Part shown: piece by piece, positions 1-12,200 of the stretch | Position numbering within the stretch: position 1 is the stretch's first letter | Layout of the letters: each line of letters begins with the position of its first letter | Origin: Sarcocystis neurona | Lineage: Eukaryota; Apicomplexa; Conoidasida; Eucoccidiorida; Sarcocystidae | DNA: 64,000 nucleotides | Assembly (NCBI GenBank): GCA_000727475.1 | Contig: KL647288.1 | Coordinates: 7,095,414 to 7,159,413, forward strand | Direction: 5' to 3' | Made by a program: the position numbers and the translations under genes | Notes under the pieces: generated by a model | The model's database searches: none | Seen by the model: only the letters and a program-made list of their open reading frames with translations | What the model was told of the DNA's origin: nothing

Positions 1-1697
1 TTACATGGATGGCGTCACAAGATTCCACGGGCGTACAGGTCTGCATTATATTTGCAGCGCTTGCAGCAACCGCCCAAAGAGACAGCACCATGTAATGGAC
101 GGCAGCGTGAAGGGCGTCTGAAAATTTCGCCCCTGTCGTGCCACCATGTCGGAGACACGATGGGCACGACTTGGTGGTTGGATGAATAGCAAACGTGTCT
201 GGGCGTCAACGTTTTTTCCCGCTCTTGTTGCGACATGCGGAGTAGAGCCCGAAGATGTAGCTACGCGTGGTGCCGACATGTTCCTCTTAGCCATGCAACG
301 ATGTTTGAGTGTGCGCGTGAACGGGGCCGGGCGGGTAAAACTGGACGAGTGCTTTCCGCTGAAGCTGGATTAGCCAAGGTAAAGCAGCGGCAGCGGGCGC
401 ACACATTGAGTTGCTCGGCGCGCCTGCTGCTACCGAGTCGCTCGGTATTCCACACTCAATGCAGTGGCACAGGGTGACCACAGAAGCAGGAACCAACGTT
501 GTTTGCGTGACACTAACCGCGTCTAGCGAAATGGAACGGCGTGACGCCGTACAAGGGCTTTTAGTGGGGCACGTGGCCACGTGCGGGTCAAGGTTTGGGA
601 CGGGACAGGCCAAGCAGATTCACTGATCTGCTCATTCCTTTTATTGCGACTTATTCGCTGGGGTTTGCTGGGTTCTTAAGAAACAGTCGCGTCCGCAGTA
701 GCTACAGGTACGCACCGTGGGTCGCTCATGATGATACTTGATCTGCAAAGCGTTCTCAGACGAACGTACACATGTGGACACATGTGAATCCATTTTCTCG
801 GAAGAGCAGTTGAAAGTGATAATAAAGGATGTAAATGAGTACGCCTCTCCTTAGAAAAGGTATCTTTCCTTGTTAGGTATGCCAGTGTCTTGGGGTGCAA
901 GTGCACATGAGCAAGATATCCAGACCGCTGCCTCGGTTAAGCTTTCAAGCGTGCGACCGTCTTAGACTGCAGGTCTATACGAGTGAGATATTCGTATCAA
1001 TATTTTGGTCACACTTTTGCTCGACTGATCTTGCAGAACTAAGTTTCTGGATGCCTCTGATCCTCGGTTGTCAGATACGCCTAAGTCTCGCAGGCTGTGG
1101 CTCGGAGCGAAACACAACAGCTACATTCACAGCGCTCAGAAAGGACGTGGACTTGAGGAGCCACAGTAGTGTTGCGGCCACTTTCGTGCAGTCAGTATTA
1201 CTCCCTGTGTTCAGAGTATGCCACGAGAACTTCCGTTCGAATGTGTTGGGATTCGGTAAATACATTCATTTCAGGATTCACAGGGAACGACAACCCGCGA
1301 AGGCGTAAACGGCTCTCCTCAACGCGTTGGCGTAAGGACGACCGGCATGCGAAATGCACCAGACGCACCCGTTCGCGCGTTCGCGGCTGAAATGCTTTTC
1401 GTGTGATCGATTTCTGCTGTGGGAACACAAGACACTTCAGGACCGATCACTTGTGTGTGGCAATTCCCCTCCTTCTCTGGTTGCAACTACTAGCTGCGCA
1501 GGAGCGGCACGACCAGCCACTGCGCTGCCGGCGCTGGATGGCGTTACGCCAGTGGGCTAACACGACGAATACACGGACGAAAACGCGTTATATAGCGCAT
1601 TTAATGTCTGGTTGTGGAAAAATGTGTTGGTTTTTCATGGAAGAAGAGTTCTACGCGAGAGAACGGCAACGAGCGCGCTGCGCAGGATGCAGCCGTG

Positions 1698-1731
1698 ACT
1701 GCCAGTGGTCTGGTACTGCCAGTGGTCTGGT
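1698..1731. repeat. 17-bp direct tandem duplication
   Basis: Two perfect adjacent copies of actgccagtggtctggt lie at 1698-1714 and 1715-1731. The flanking sequence is unique. No function is suggested; it looks like a recent replication slip. Confidence 0.85.
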
Positions 1732-2668
1732 AGAGGGAGTGCGTGCGGTCATCGAGAACTCACACGTCGCCAGAGCGGACAAAGTTTTGTCCATAGTTCC
1801 GTCTCCGCTTGATAAAGTTTTTCGAGCACGTGGATCCCAAGGCACCCAGGGCATTCAGATCACTCAAAATAAGTTTTGCTCTCTCCTTGGGTCCCTTCTC
1901 TACCGCAGACCCTCCCCATGCAAGTGTCCTGTACGCCGTGCTACGTTGCTGCGGTCGCCTTGACGAAGCAGGCACTGCCGCAGGGACCGCGGGTCAGAAA
2001 GGGGACGTGTCACGGGAAGGGCCTTTCCGAGGTCGTCAACAATCCCAGACGCTTTCCCAAAAGTGTGATCGATTGCTATGCACAGTCTAGCGACACACTG
2101 CGCACTCTTCTACCCAGCCGTTAATCCCAGTAGTCCTGATCAAGGGTACTGGAAGGCACGTCCTGCTCGGCTGAAGCGCTTAGCGTATCCTTGCGCTCTC
2201 GTTGGTTACGCACCCTTTACCGTACATTTCGCCGGGGAAGTATCTTGGGTCTTTTTTTAGCATCTGCTGCAGGCAGCAAGCTCCACCGACTATTAGGGCC
2301 CGCAACGCTACTGCAGCAGGTGCGTACAAACACACGCACGCGGTATGTAGAGGCCTCTGCCAAAAGATGGCACAAGATTTTCCTTTGAGGTGCTAGGCAA
2401 TCTAACTTCGTTACACACGATTTGATGCACTAGTCTGCTTTCAGCAAGTGAGTGTATACTCACAAGCGTACAGAACCGCTTCTGCACGCTCCTCTGCCAC
2501 GTCGATGTGGGGTATGAGGACATTGTTTGCATGAAGACTTGAAATTATTGACATAGATGTCTTTACTAGATTCTTAGGACGACCGCGATGTTACCTCTCA
2601 GGCGATAAAGCGCAGGTATCAAATTGCCTGGTGTGCACTGTAGTTGACAATCGCTGCAGAATAAGGCA

Positions 2669-3365
2669 CTACACATAAGAGAGGCCGACGACGCAACTGA
2701 CGAAAGAATCCGTCAGCCTACCTGTGACGAAAACTTCCCGTAATGGTCCACGGTAGAGCCTCCAGGGAGCACGCGACAGACGGGTACGCGACACAGCAAG
2801 CACCCAGGGGGATTCCGCTGCAACGTCCACAGAGACCTGGATGGAGCTCGCAAACGGTTTGCGACATTCAATGGCGCCGAATGGTGTATCCGGGCTGCAG
2901 CCGCCGCAGCAGCCAGTGGGGAGTCGAGCCGACAAGCTAGTCCGCCCAATTGTTGCTGCAGGCGCACGTAAAATTCCATGCTGCGCCGTTGAATCTCTGG
3001 GAGGAGAAGACATAGGGACTGCGGCTCCACCGAGACCTGACCCCCAGCCTCGTTCCTTGGTGCGGGTCGTTGCCAAAAGCAACTCGTTATTAGATGCAAC
3101 TGGTGCAGCATTGCCCAGGGCAGCGTACTGCAAAGTAGATGCTGCATTTTGTCGGTACCCCGAGACCACGCGGAACTCTCTTCTGCTGCCCCTGTTAGAA
3201 GTCGATCGCTGCACCGCAGCCGTGACACATCCGCTACCGCTACACGACTTCCGGGGTGCGCACTCTTGGACAAAGGTGGGCATCACGGATGAATGCAACA
3301 CGCTATGTTTTCCTCTGCAACACACTATGGAGAGCAGTCACGGCGTCCTTACGTGCGTTTTATAG
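2669..3365. other. Unresolved stretch open on both strands
   Basis: This is the only part of the first 7.6 kb where long frames coincide: about 174 codons on the plus strand (2841-3365) and 186 and 218 codons on the minus strand. None resembles a known family. The plus-strand frame has an internal ATG start at 2841, and the minus-strand frames are Ser/Arg-rich. It could be one exon of an unrecognised gene or chance openness in locally GC-rich sequence. I cannot choose a strand. Confidence 0.15.
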
Positions 3366-6300
3366 GGTTGCGTGCCAGTCGTCATGATGTTCGTCCGTCA
3401 GGCGGCCCGTGGATTCAATTTTGTGTGTGAGCTACCATGAGACCTGGACTACTGTCCCTCTTCGTTGTTGTCGTCATCCCTCCTCCCGCGACACCTTTGG
3501 ATTTTGATCTGTTGTTTGCAGGGCGCACGGTGGGCGAGGGGTGGGGAGAGTACGACGCGTCAGCGGAGGCGACGGCGGAAGCTGCGAGGTTGCGGAGATT
3601 GTAATTTCTGCCACGACTGTGCTCTCCCCTTCCTGGACGGCGTAATCTGTTGTCTCTCAACTCTACTAGTTCCATGTTTGGATGGCATTTGGCCAGACTT
3701 GCAGGCTTCTCGAACCACCGTGAGACCGGGAGAGTGTGGAAGCGTTACAGGCGACCGAGGAGGAAGCAATGCAGAGCCATTTAAACAGGTCCTTCTGAAA
3801 AATAGTGGGTCAAGGCGGTCGGAGGGACAACCTACAATTGACACCATTTGCCTTCAGTGCGGAAATGTTCTTCAAAGCAGACGACTCGACAGACGCGCCT
3901 TCTGTGACCTCCTTACTACAAATTTTTGCGAAGAGCAGAACAGGGTAGAGAGTGAAGAGCGCACAGGGAAAATCCCACTTCCGTGCTTCTCTCGAACACC
4001 AGGCCCCCCTTTTCTACGAAGTGTAAGATGGATACAACTAGTCGTGAACGTTGCTTGGAAGATGTTGGATTCTGTTGCAAACGCACGCACGGCGCGCTCT
4101 TGGTTTCTCCCTCTCCCACTGTACACATATACACATGTTTGTAGGGAGGTCGGGATGGTGAGATCTCGGTGACAAAAGAGGCGTGATCTCTACCTGGTCT
4201 TCGTCATTCAGTCTTCGTTGTCAGTAATTACGTGCACTAGCAGGATATTCCTACTGTTGCAAGCGTCGCTGCCTCTCATTGTGACAGACAAATCGCACCG
4301 CCGCTCACCTGCTGCTGTAGTAATCAGTTGCGGGGGTTGGTGCTGCGCCTCTGCGCTCATTGATCATGTTCTCATCGATATAGAACTTCGATTGCTTCAA
4401 CAATGGCAAAAGTTGTGTATTCCTTCAAGGTTGATGGAAGCGTGTACTCTGCGGTATGTCGGGCGTACTGTGGTATCTCAATGTGTCGTTAGAGGTCTTG
4501 CGCGTTTAACGTACTTTCAGGATTCCTCTGGGTTGATAGCTGACAAGGAGCTTGGAAATGAGAAACAGGAACGCAAACTGTGGTTGTCTCGAGAAGCGAG
4601 ACACAGCACTTTTCCGAAGGATGAAGGTGGCCGAGTTGTATTGCCTGCATTCTTCCTGGAGGAGCAGAGTATTTCCAGGAAAACGACTTTTCCAGCAAGG
4701 AAGTGAGAGAGGACTCTGCATTTTAAACTTGTGCAGGTTGTAGATAGAGTTTTGATTGGGGAATCAGCACCTGCACAAATCACGAAATGTTAAGAAATTG
4801 GGGAACTCCCAGAAGAGACTGCGATGGGCGCTGGTGCGCGCACGAAATGCAGAAAGTTCCACACCGAACTGACGTGTTCCACGGAAGGAGTTTCCATTCT
4901 ATTGTGTGGCTGAGTTGTGCCTCCGTCAGGGTCTGGCGTGTGCGTAGTTACCGTAACTGTTCGCGGTTTCGCTGAAACTAAGATGTTACCCAATTCGTAA
5001 GCTGAGCCAATAATCGGTTACACAGCCCAGTTGTTCAGGTTTGAACAGTCCACTTGTTCCGTATGAGATAGGCTCCTGGTGCCAGCGGCGACCTCCCGCT
5101 AGGCCGCGTGTTTACCAAGTACATGATGACATGCGGTGTAACGAAATCATAAGTGTGCAGTTCAGACGCATCAGCCCACGTCCACACCTTTGCGAACGTG
5201 TCAGCGATATTAATACGAGGGCGACCCGGACCCGTGGAGGCCGGTGCACTACGCCGCGTTACTGGGTGAAAGTTTCACCAGTTTCCCTCAAGGATTTGCA
5301 GTGTGACGAAGGCGGTTAAAAGACAGGTGGGATGCCAGTTGTGTAGAAGACCGCACAGTAGTGTGTCCCCTCCGTTGGTCGACCGACTCACATACGAAGG
5401 GGACTCGCGAACGCTCTAGAAATCCACTCGAGACTGCGTGCTATTAAGTCAGATCCAGCAAGGAGTTGCGACAGGAGCTCATGAGACGAAACGGCGCCGT
5501 TACGACACGGTTCGGTTTTTCGTCTCATTCCTACTGGCTGACGAAAGAGAGCTGCTTCATTCCGCTTCGCCCCGGTGTGGGCGCGTAATAAAATGAACGC
5601 GTTCGTCGTGCTTGCACCCCCGTAGTCGAGTACAAATGTAACCAGCTTCACGGTCAGAAAGTAGAAGGACATTGACTATCACTGCGAGGGGTCCTCGTTG
5701 CGCGCTTGCGGGTAGCGTCTGCAGTCAGTTACGTTTCACTTTACGACAAACAGAAGCAGAGCGAGTGGCGTTTGCGGCACCCTGTCTGCTGTGATGACCT
5801 CCCACAGCCTCGAGTTTATCGGCGCACGAACGAATAATGAAGATGTTTTTGAACGCGCCTCTTAGGTGTGCCACCGGATTGACGGAGGCGCGGTTTTGCC
5901 GAATGTGGGGTGCGGAACTTAATAAATTGTGACTTGCTAAGAGAACAACCTGAACTCTATGGCTTACATCGAATTCAAGGGATACCAGTACGGTTCGGCT
6001 ACAGCTACGCAGCGCGCATCCTTGAGCGGTTTGAAAGTTCTTTGAGCTGGCAGCGGTGCTGATAAGCGTTGCAGGGAAACGTTCGTCAGGATGAAAGCGT
6101 CAGCTGCGAGCCGCTGGAGTACAGTAGTCGGTGTCGTGGAACAGGCCTGTAGACACATCGTGACTATCCACTGTCTGTAAAATCGCTTTGAATGAGGCCC
6201 AACACCCAGTGCTGTGTTGTGGAAGACTGCGAGTAGGATTTTAACTTTGACTGGGAAAATGCTGTGACCACAGTGCTTACCAATAAGGAGGGTGCTCGTC

Positions 6301-7651
6301 ACTATCTGGGTGAAAAAATATTACAGGAAACCACAACAGAGCATGTTACAGAACGCCGCATGCGCTTGGTATTGCAACAATGTGATTTTGTTTCCCCATC
6401 ATGCGCATCTCGCCCTCGGAGATCACGTTTTTGATCACGGGACGCAGCGGAGGCCTGTAGAATTTTTGCTTCTATCCCAGAAATCGATTAGGTGGTATAG
6501 GTGCTATCGTTGCGAATAGCTATCTTTCATGGCGAACTTGGTCGAAATCATTTTTCTTTTATTCGTCACCACATATCCTGGTCGGAGAGACGTCACTCGA
6601 CGTAGTCATTCTTCAGTGCCACGTACCAACGGAAGCGTATCAGACAACTCGTCGAAACCGAGCAGGTACTGCCAGCCCGTTGGAGTTTGTGTGGACGGCC
6701 AAACAACTTGCAGATTTCCACAGCGCAGTATTTGTGGAAAGACAAAATTCAACTAATGTGACCACCTCCTGTGCGGCCTTTCGAGGAGAAATTTCATGGA
6801 AGCAAGCCGACAATAAGAAACTTTGCGGTCGAGACAACGGCCCGAGAGTTCAGCGCGGTAGCCGGCCCCCACCACAAGTGCACGCTTGCCGTAGCGTCGC
6901 ATGAGGTCGTAGAGAAAGCATGCCCTGCGCAAAAACTCGAATGAGTATAAGATGACAAAAAAACGCAGCTGCTGCATTCCTCTTCTTCTTCTTTCAGGGG
7001 CATAGAAATATGGCACTATAGCTCATGGTAACTTCCGGGAGAAGTGCAAGCCTGCAAAAGTTGAGCAGCTTCGGCCAGCGCGTAGGACTGGATGAGGCTT
7101 CACCCGTGTGCGAAAAAGGCACACAGCTTAACTCCTGCGAGGTTGCACGACCTGCTGACCTAGACTCGAGCTCAACGTCAGATCGCCACGGCCGATCCAC
7201 CAGGGCAACACGTGCGCTGAGTCTTGCAGACGTGGCACCGGTGCAGGTCAAAGCGAATGCAAACCTTGCAGAGACGCTGCAAGTACGAAATGACGTAAAG
7301 GGGTGCCGTTGGTAGTCGAACCGTGCTTAGAGATGAGGGGTGTCTTCGTGAGATGGTACTGGGAAAGCGTGCCTTGATATAAAGTCGCACCCAAACAGAG
7401 GTCTGGCTCATACTCGCATGTCCCTGCTACGTGCACAGACCCGTAAGGTAGATCACGAAGTTCTTAGCATATACTTCCCTTCATTTTCCCTCCTCCCTCT
7501 GTATGCATCTATAGGGCTCTCGCAAGCGTCTCAAGAATATCCAGACATGCCGCGTTCTGTGGCGTCGTAGTGAGCCCTGTGCCCTTTTCTTGTGGTCTCC
7601 ACGTCTGTGCTCTTTTGGGTCGAGGCGGTACTTGAAGGACTGCTTGCAAAC

Positions 7652-9210
7652 ATGCAGGCATACGAAGCCTTGAAAGTGACACTCTCACGTAGTGGGGTCT
7701 CTTCCTGGTTGCTGTTCCCAGTATCCTTTTTAATTATCCCGTACGTCGCAGCTGCCAGCCAGCAATGGAGAGGATCAGGCGAGCTTGGCGGACAGCCACC
7801 CACATACGTAGTGGCGCACAGCGAACCGTCTGCGCGGTTGACACCTCATACACTCTGGACAGACGCGCGGACACCTTCACGGGAGAAAAATCCCGATGAT
7901 GGTAATTCCGGCCAAGCGTCGGCTGCTGAGCACAGAACTGCCTCCTGGACCAACCGAGGTGATGGTGTTCTCGTCGAAGAGGTTAATGTCACCAACACTG
8001 ACACAGACGCCCTCCACACGCCGCAGAAGAATATTTCTTATTTTCCATCAGCAGCTGAAGGCCCTCAATCAAATCAGCAACACGGAGATACCAGACTGTC
8101 GCTGCAAGGCGGTTTAACAAACACACGACGATACAAAAATACGCGGCAGCGTGAAGAGCTGAAGGCGGATGATGGCACTACTCTGTATATGCACCTACAC
8201 GAGCGCACTGCCAAGGATAGCTCTCTTGCACATACACCGAGGGTGCTGGAATCAATGTCGAACAGCGTCAGTCATCCAGTCTTGAGAAATCAACATGCGA
8301 CAGCAAGGAGACATGAAGGCGAAAAGGGATTTTATTCGGGCGGAGAGGGTGTACCAGGTTTGACAAGTGAAGCAGTACTTTCAGACTGCGCGCCGGCAGA
8401 TAAGTTGTCTTCGTTTACGTCTGCGTCGAGGCTGCTAATGTCCTCCAGATATTTCTTTGCTGGCGTGGCGTTGCGTGGAAGGAACCACCACCGAAAGGCT
8501 GCTGTACCGACTACACAACGAGAAGCGATCTCTCTAACGGGTGTGCAAGCAGCTAGTCGGAGCCGCGGACGAGCTGAACGTATGAAAAATGTAGTTCCTA
8601 CGGTGCTGACTGAAGTGGTGAAAAGAAAATGCTCAGCGACTCCTGCGCTTGCAATACTCGTAAAGCCACTGGTAGTCTTTTTGTATTCGAACACTTTCCA
8701 CTTGGTGATACAACTGCAGCGAGCGCCGGCCTCGGACAAAGTCACGGTCACTGTGAAATGCTACGATCCTAACAGCGTTTCTACGCCGGGAGGCGAAAAA
8801 GACAAAATACCCAGTGCGATTCTCGGGTCCTCAAGCACCGTGATTAAGCGCGAGGATTGGAGGACTCGTCATCGGGTTGCCGTAGAACTGTTATCGACGC
8901 AGGGTGGGAAATGTCTTGTAGCAGCTGAGAGTGCGCTCAATGAGGAAATTGTTATACGGAAGCCAGTAATCCAGCTTGTCGCCTCTCAACGCTCCTGCAA
9001 GAGTACAAGAAAATGCGCACAAGAGACCCATATTCCAGCATCTACCGACAAAATATCTTCCAGCGGGCATCTGCCGCCTCTGAAGTCTTCTGGCCCCACC
9101 GCGTCACAATATATTCGTGTATTTTTATACAAAGATGCGTGGTTTGCGCAGCAGTACATAGCCGTCAACATAATGCCCCAACCAAGCTGGACCTACCCTT
9201 CTGGAGCATC
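7652..9210 (+). CDS. Giant protein exon 1: signal peptide and unique N-terminal domain
   Basis: An in-frame GTG lies upstream at 7592, but the ATG at 7652 puts a classical signal peptide at the N-terminus: a short polar region, then a hydrophobic core (WLLFPVSFLIIPYVAAA, about residues 19-35) with predicted cleavage after AAA. The exon then encodes about 485 residues rich in Ser, Thr, Asn and Lys, with almost no cysteine in the first half. The last third (about 350-515) has alternating hydrophobic residues that suggest beta strands, perhaps an Ig- or cadherin-like sandwich; no family is recognised. The donor is ATC|GTAAGT, so the exon ends at 9210 in phase 2. Confidence 0.8.
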
Positions 9211-12200
9211 GTAAGTGGTTTGTTGACGCACGGTGTGCTGAATATCTCTTTCTTCAGACATAGCTCTGCTCAGTTATTCTTAAACCGGAGATTCCAAGCG
9301 TAGCCGAGCACTTCAAGCCCTTATTCCGAGTAAAACGGGCGCATAGTACTGTCATCTGTAGTGTCCTCCGACACTGGCGGACCGCATAGTTGACGTGTTT
9401 GCGCGTCATCATCAGCGCAGTCTGTGGGAATGGAAGACGGCCCAGAGTAAATTGATACTCACCTTTCATCGATGCACAGAGAAAACGTGTGTAACGAACT
9501 GGATGTTGCTGTGTCAGAAATTCGCCGTTACACACACGAAGTATCATAAACCAGCGAGGCAGTTCGTGTTGGGCAATCGAAATTGAGAACCCTTTCAGCC
9601 TCTGGTAGGAGGCATTCACTGTTCCGAGGAATGGTATTTTATACAATGCACGATACCAGCATCAAGAATTTACACATCTTATACTGGGTTTACTTGTTTC
9701 TCAGGTAAATATATGTTTGCTTACTCTGTTGTGTCTGTCCGTGTACCAGTGGCTGATCGATACCCGTTGCACGGGAAGGCATCAGCGAGTGTTTACTGAT
9801 GTGGACTTCACCTGCAACTTGCAGCGCATGTCGGGAGGGTACCACGCAGTTCTACAAACGCCGTCTCTGCGCTCCCTGCATGGCAGGTGTAGCGTGTCCA
9901 AATGCGTACAGCTACGCCGGTTGCGACTACCCCGTCTGGTCCCCTGATGGAGCAGCACAATGCTCAACGGTTCCTCCTGGAAGGGGCATGTTAGGCGTTG
10001 GGGTGCCTCCCATCGAGTGTGGCGATGGTGCGTGCCAGAAACACTTTCAGAAGAAACCCCACTACTGTGTGGCCCCTGCGGATCCAGCTTTCGTTGTGAC
10101 GGGGTTCTGAAAATGAAGATTTCTAGGCGAGGGAAGCCCACAGTTCGCACGTATAGCAAGATGCTTACAACGAACTTGAGCACAGGGGCGTGTGTGTCCA
10201 CAAGTATGTCTGCATCAACAACGCCACCGGGTATTAGATGGGGCTCAACAGTTCCCCTTTGTCGCCTCATCATGGAATCACAAATGTCTGCTCCACCCGA
10301 TGGACCTTTCAAAGCACCTCACACTTTGAGCAACATCTATGGGCACGACGTGGTGTGTTCTCCGATCCGAGTACTTGCGCGTGAGTCGGATCCTCAACGC
10401 AGTCGCGCATTAATCTATATGCTGTCCGCCTTCTTCATGTCCATTCAGGAACTATAACGATCGACGCGGACGCGTCTTGCCACGCATGCCCCCTGGGGAA
10501 GCAGTGTTCAACGCAGCACGAACCAGTAATCACCGACTGTCCTGAAGGGACCTGGTCGCCTCCACTATCGATGAAATGCCTCAAGTGCCCCCACGATCAC
10601 GACTGCAGTGGCTCCCAAGCTTTCAAGTGCGGGTGGGGCAGCTTCGTGACTCCGGGCACGTACAAGTGCAGCGAGGCCGCAGCAAGTGCTACAACGGGAC
10701 AATACTATGACTTTGACACTAAAGCGAACATAATTCCTCGAACGGGCTGGACAGGCTTTTATACCCACATGCTGACGACCACATTTGTGTATGGATCGAA
10801 AGACAACCGTGCCTCTGGCTGTCCCCCCTTTGCCATCTGCAGTGGAGAGTGGTACCGCCTGAGTCACCCGTAAGTCCAAAAAAACGAGGGCGAGAGAATG
10901 CCACTGAGAACAGTTGGCTCTTATCGTACGTACGTAAAAGTCTCTTGTCGGATACCGTTGCAGGTGCGGAGGTCTGCGTCAAAAATGGGGTGCAGCCACG
11001 TCTGCCAGTTCTAGTCAGTTTCTGATAAAGACCTCGCAGCAGAACCGGTGGCAGCACATAAAATATTTGTTCTGTAGAACTACTTTTCTCTAGACACTTT
11101 CACGGAGCGACAGCAGAAGAACCGTACTCGGGATTCTTGCATCAGGAGTGAACGGAGAAAATCGTGCGTCTTGTAAAACTGCATAGCTGAGCAGGAACGT
11201 CTCAGCATAACAATCTGCAGTCAGTATAGAGAACGCCATCACGTCCACGGTACAGGAGGAAGACGCTTCGTTCATCTAGTACGTGGCGCTTCGCGCAAGG
11301 CGACGGACAAAATTTTCCATGTCTTTTACTTACGCTTTGACGATTAATCTGTAATGCCTTGTGGCGGCAGAGGTTGCAACCCGCCACCGAATTTCCTTGT
11401 GGCAACCCCAATGTGCGACATGTTTCCGAGTCGAGTACCTGCCGAGTCCTTCAAGCAGAACAATCTGTAAAAGACGACCAGCGCAAGTGTCGAGTACGCC
11501 TATGTAGGTGTCCACTGCTCCGCTATGTAGGTGTCCAGTGCTTCGCTTTTCTGTCGTACGTGCTTCGTGTGTAATCCGTTCAGAAAGGCTGTCGACGTGC
11601 TGAAACAACCGTTGGACTGCGGCGCCCGCGGGAATTGGTGTCCGCGTACGTGGGCAGAGGTCTGGACGAACGATCTCATACAGGAACAAATGTTCGAGTT
11701 CGACTGGTCTCCAAACACACTTTCAAGAGGAGGAGAGGAATATCACGCCTCAGACCACTTTTGTGGTTGGGGGACGGTTGAAGGTAACAAGGTACGGCAG
11801 TACGCTGGCTTCTCTGTTTTACACTGTTTCTCTTTCTCATGGCGTTCAAACCCGCGTGGCATGTCGTAGCGCATTCTCACTAAGAAGTCTCTGTCACCAC
11901 CAGCGGCGTAGACGAACTTGTACGACAAAAATTTATTCTTGTCACTGCATGTTTCTGTGCAAATAAAGGGGAACTGAGTGGGAAGCGTGTGACCTGCTGC
12001 GTGCCGGCGCCACGAGTGTCGCATAAGCTGTAATGCTTCTGGTAAAGAGGAGAGCTACGCAGCACCCTGTGGCGAACCGCTTGTGCGCAAGGAGGAGTTG
12101 ATACTGCTGACATTGCCTCACACTTGCGCCGCTCTCGCGTCAGGCGTCTGCATGCATGCGTCTGTGGACAACCAGCCAGCACGCCAGCGTACGTTTGGAC

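Larger units (their letters stand above)
1..7651. other. Region without a supportable gene
   Basis: Open frames here are short, overlap on both strands, often begin with GTG or TTG rather than ATG, and show no recognisable domain. Stop codons are frequent in all frames and no chain of frames joined by phase-compatible splice sites emerged. The last few hundred bases (about 7440-7651) should contain the promoter and 5' UTR of the giant gene that starts at 7652; a CT-rich stretch lies near 7470-7500. The rest may be intergenic or may hold exons of a gene too divergent to recognise. Confidence 0.5.

Noticed and set aside
3465..4172. 235-codon plus-strand frame
   Set aside because: It opens at TTG, has no ATG-led segment with similarity, and overlaps equally open minus-strand frames.
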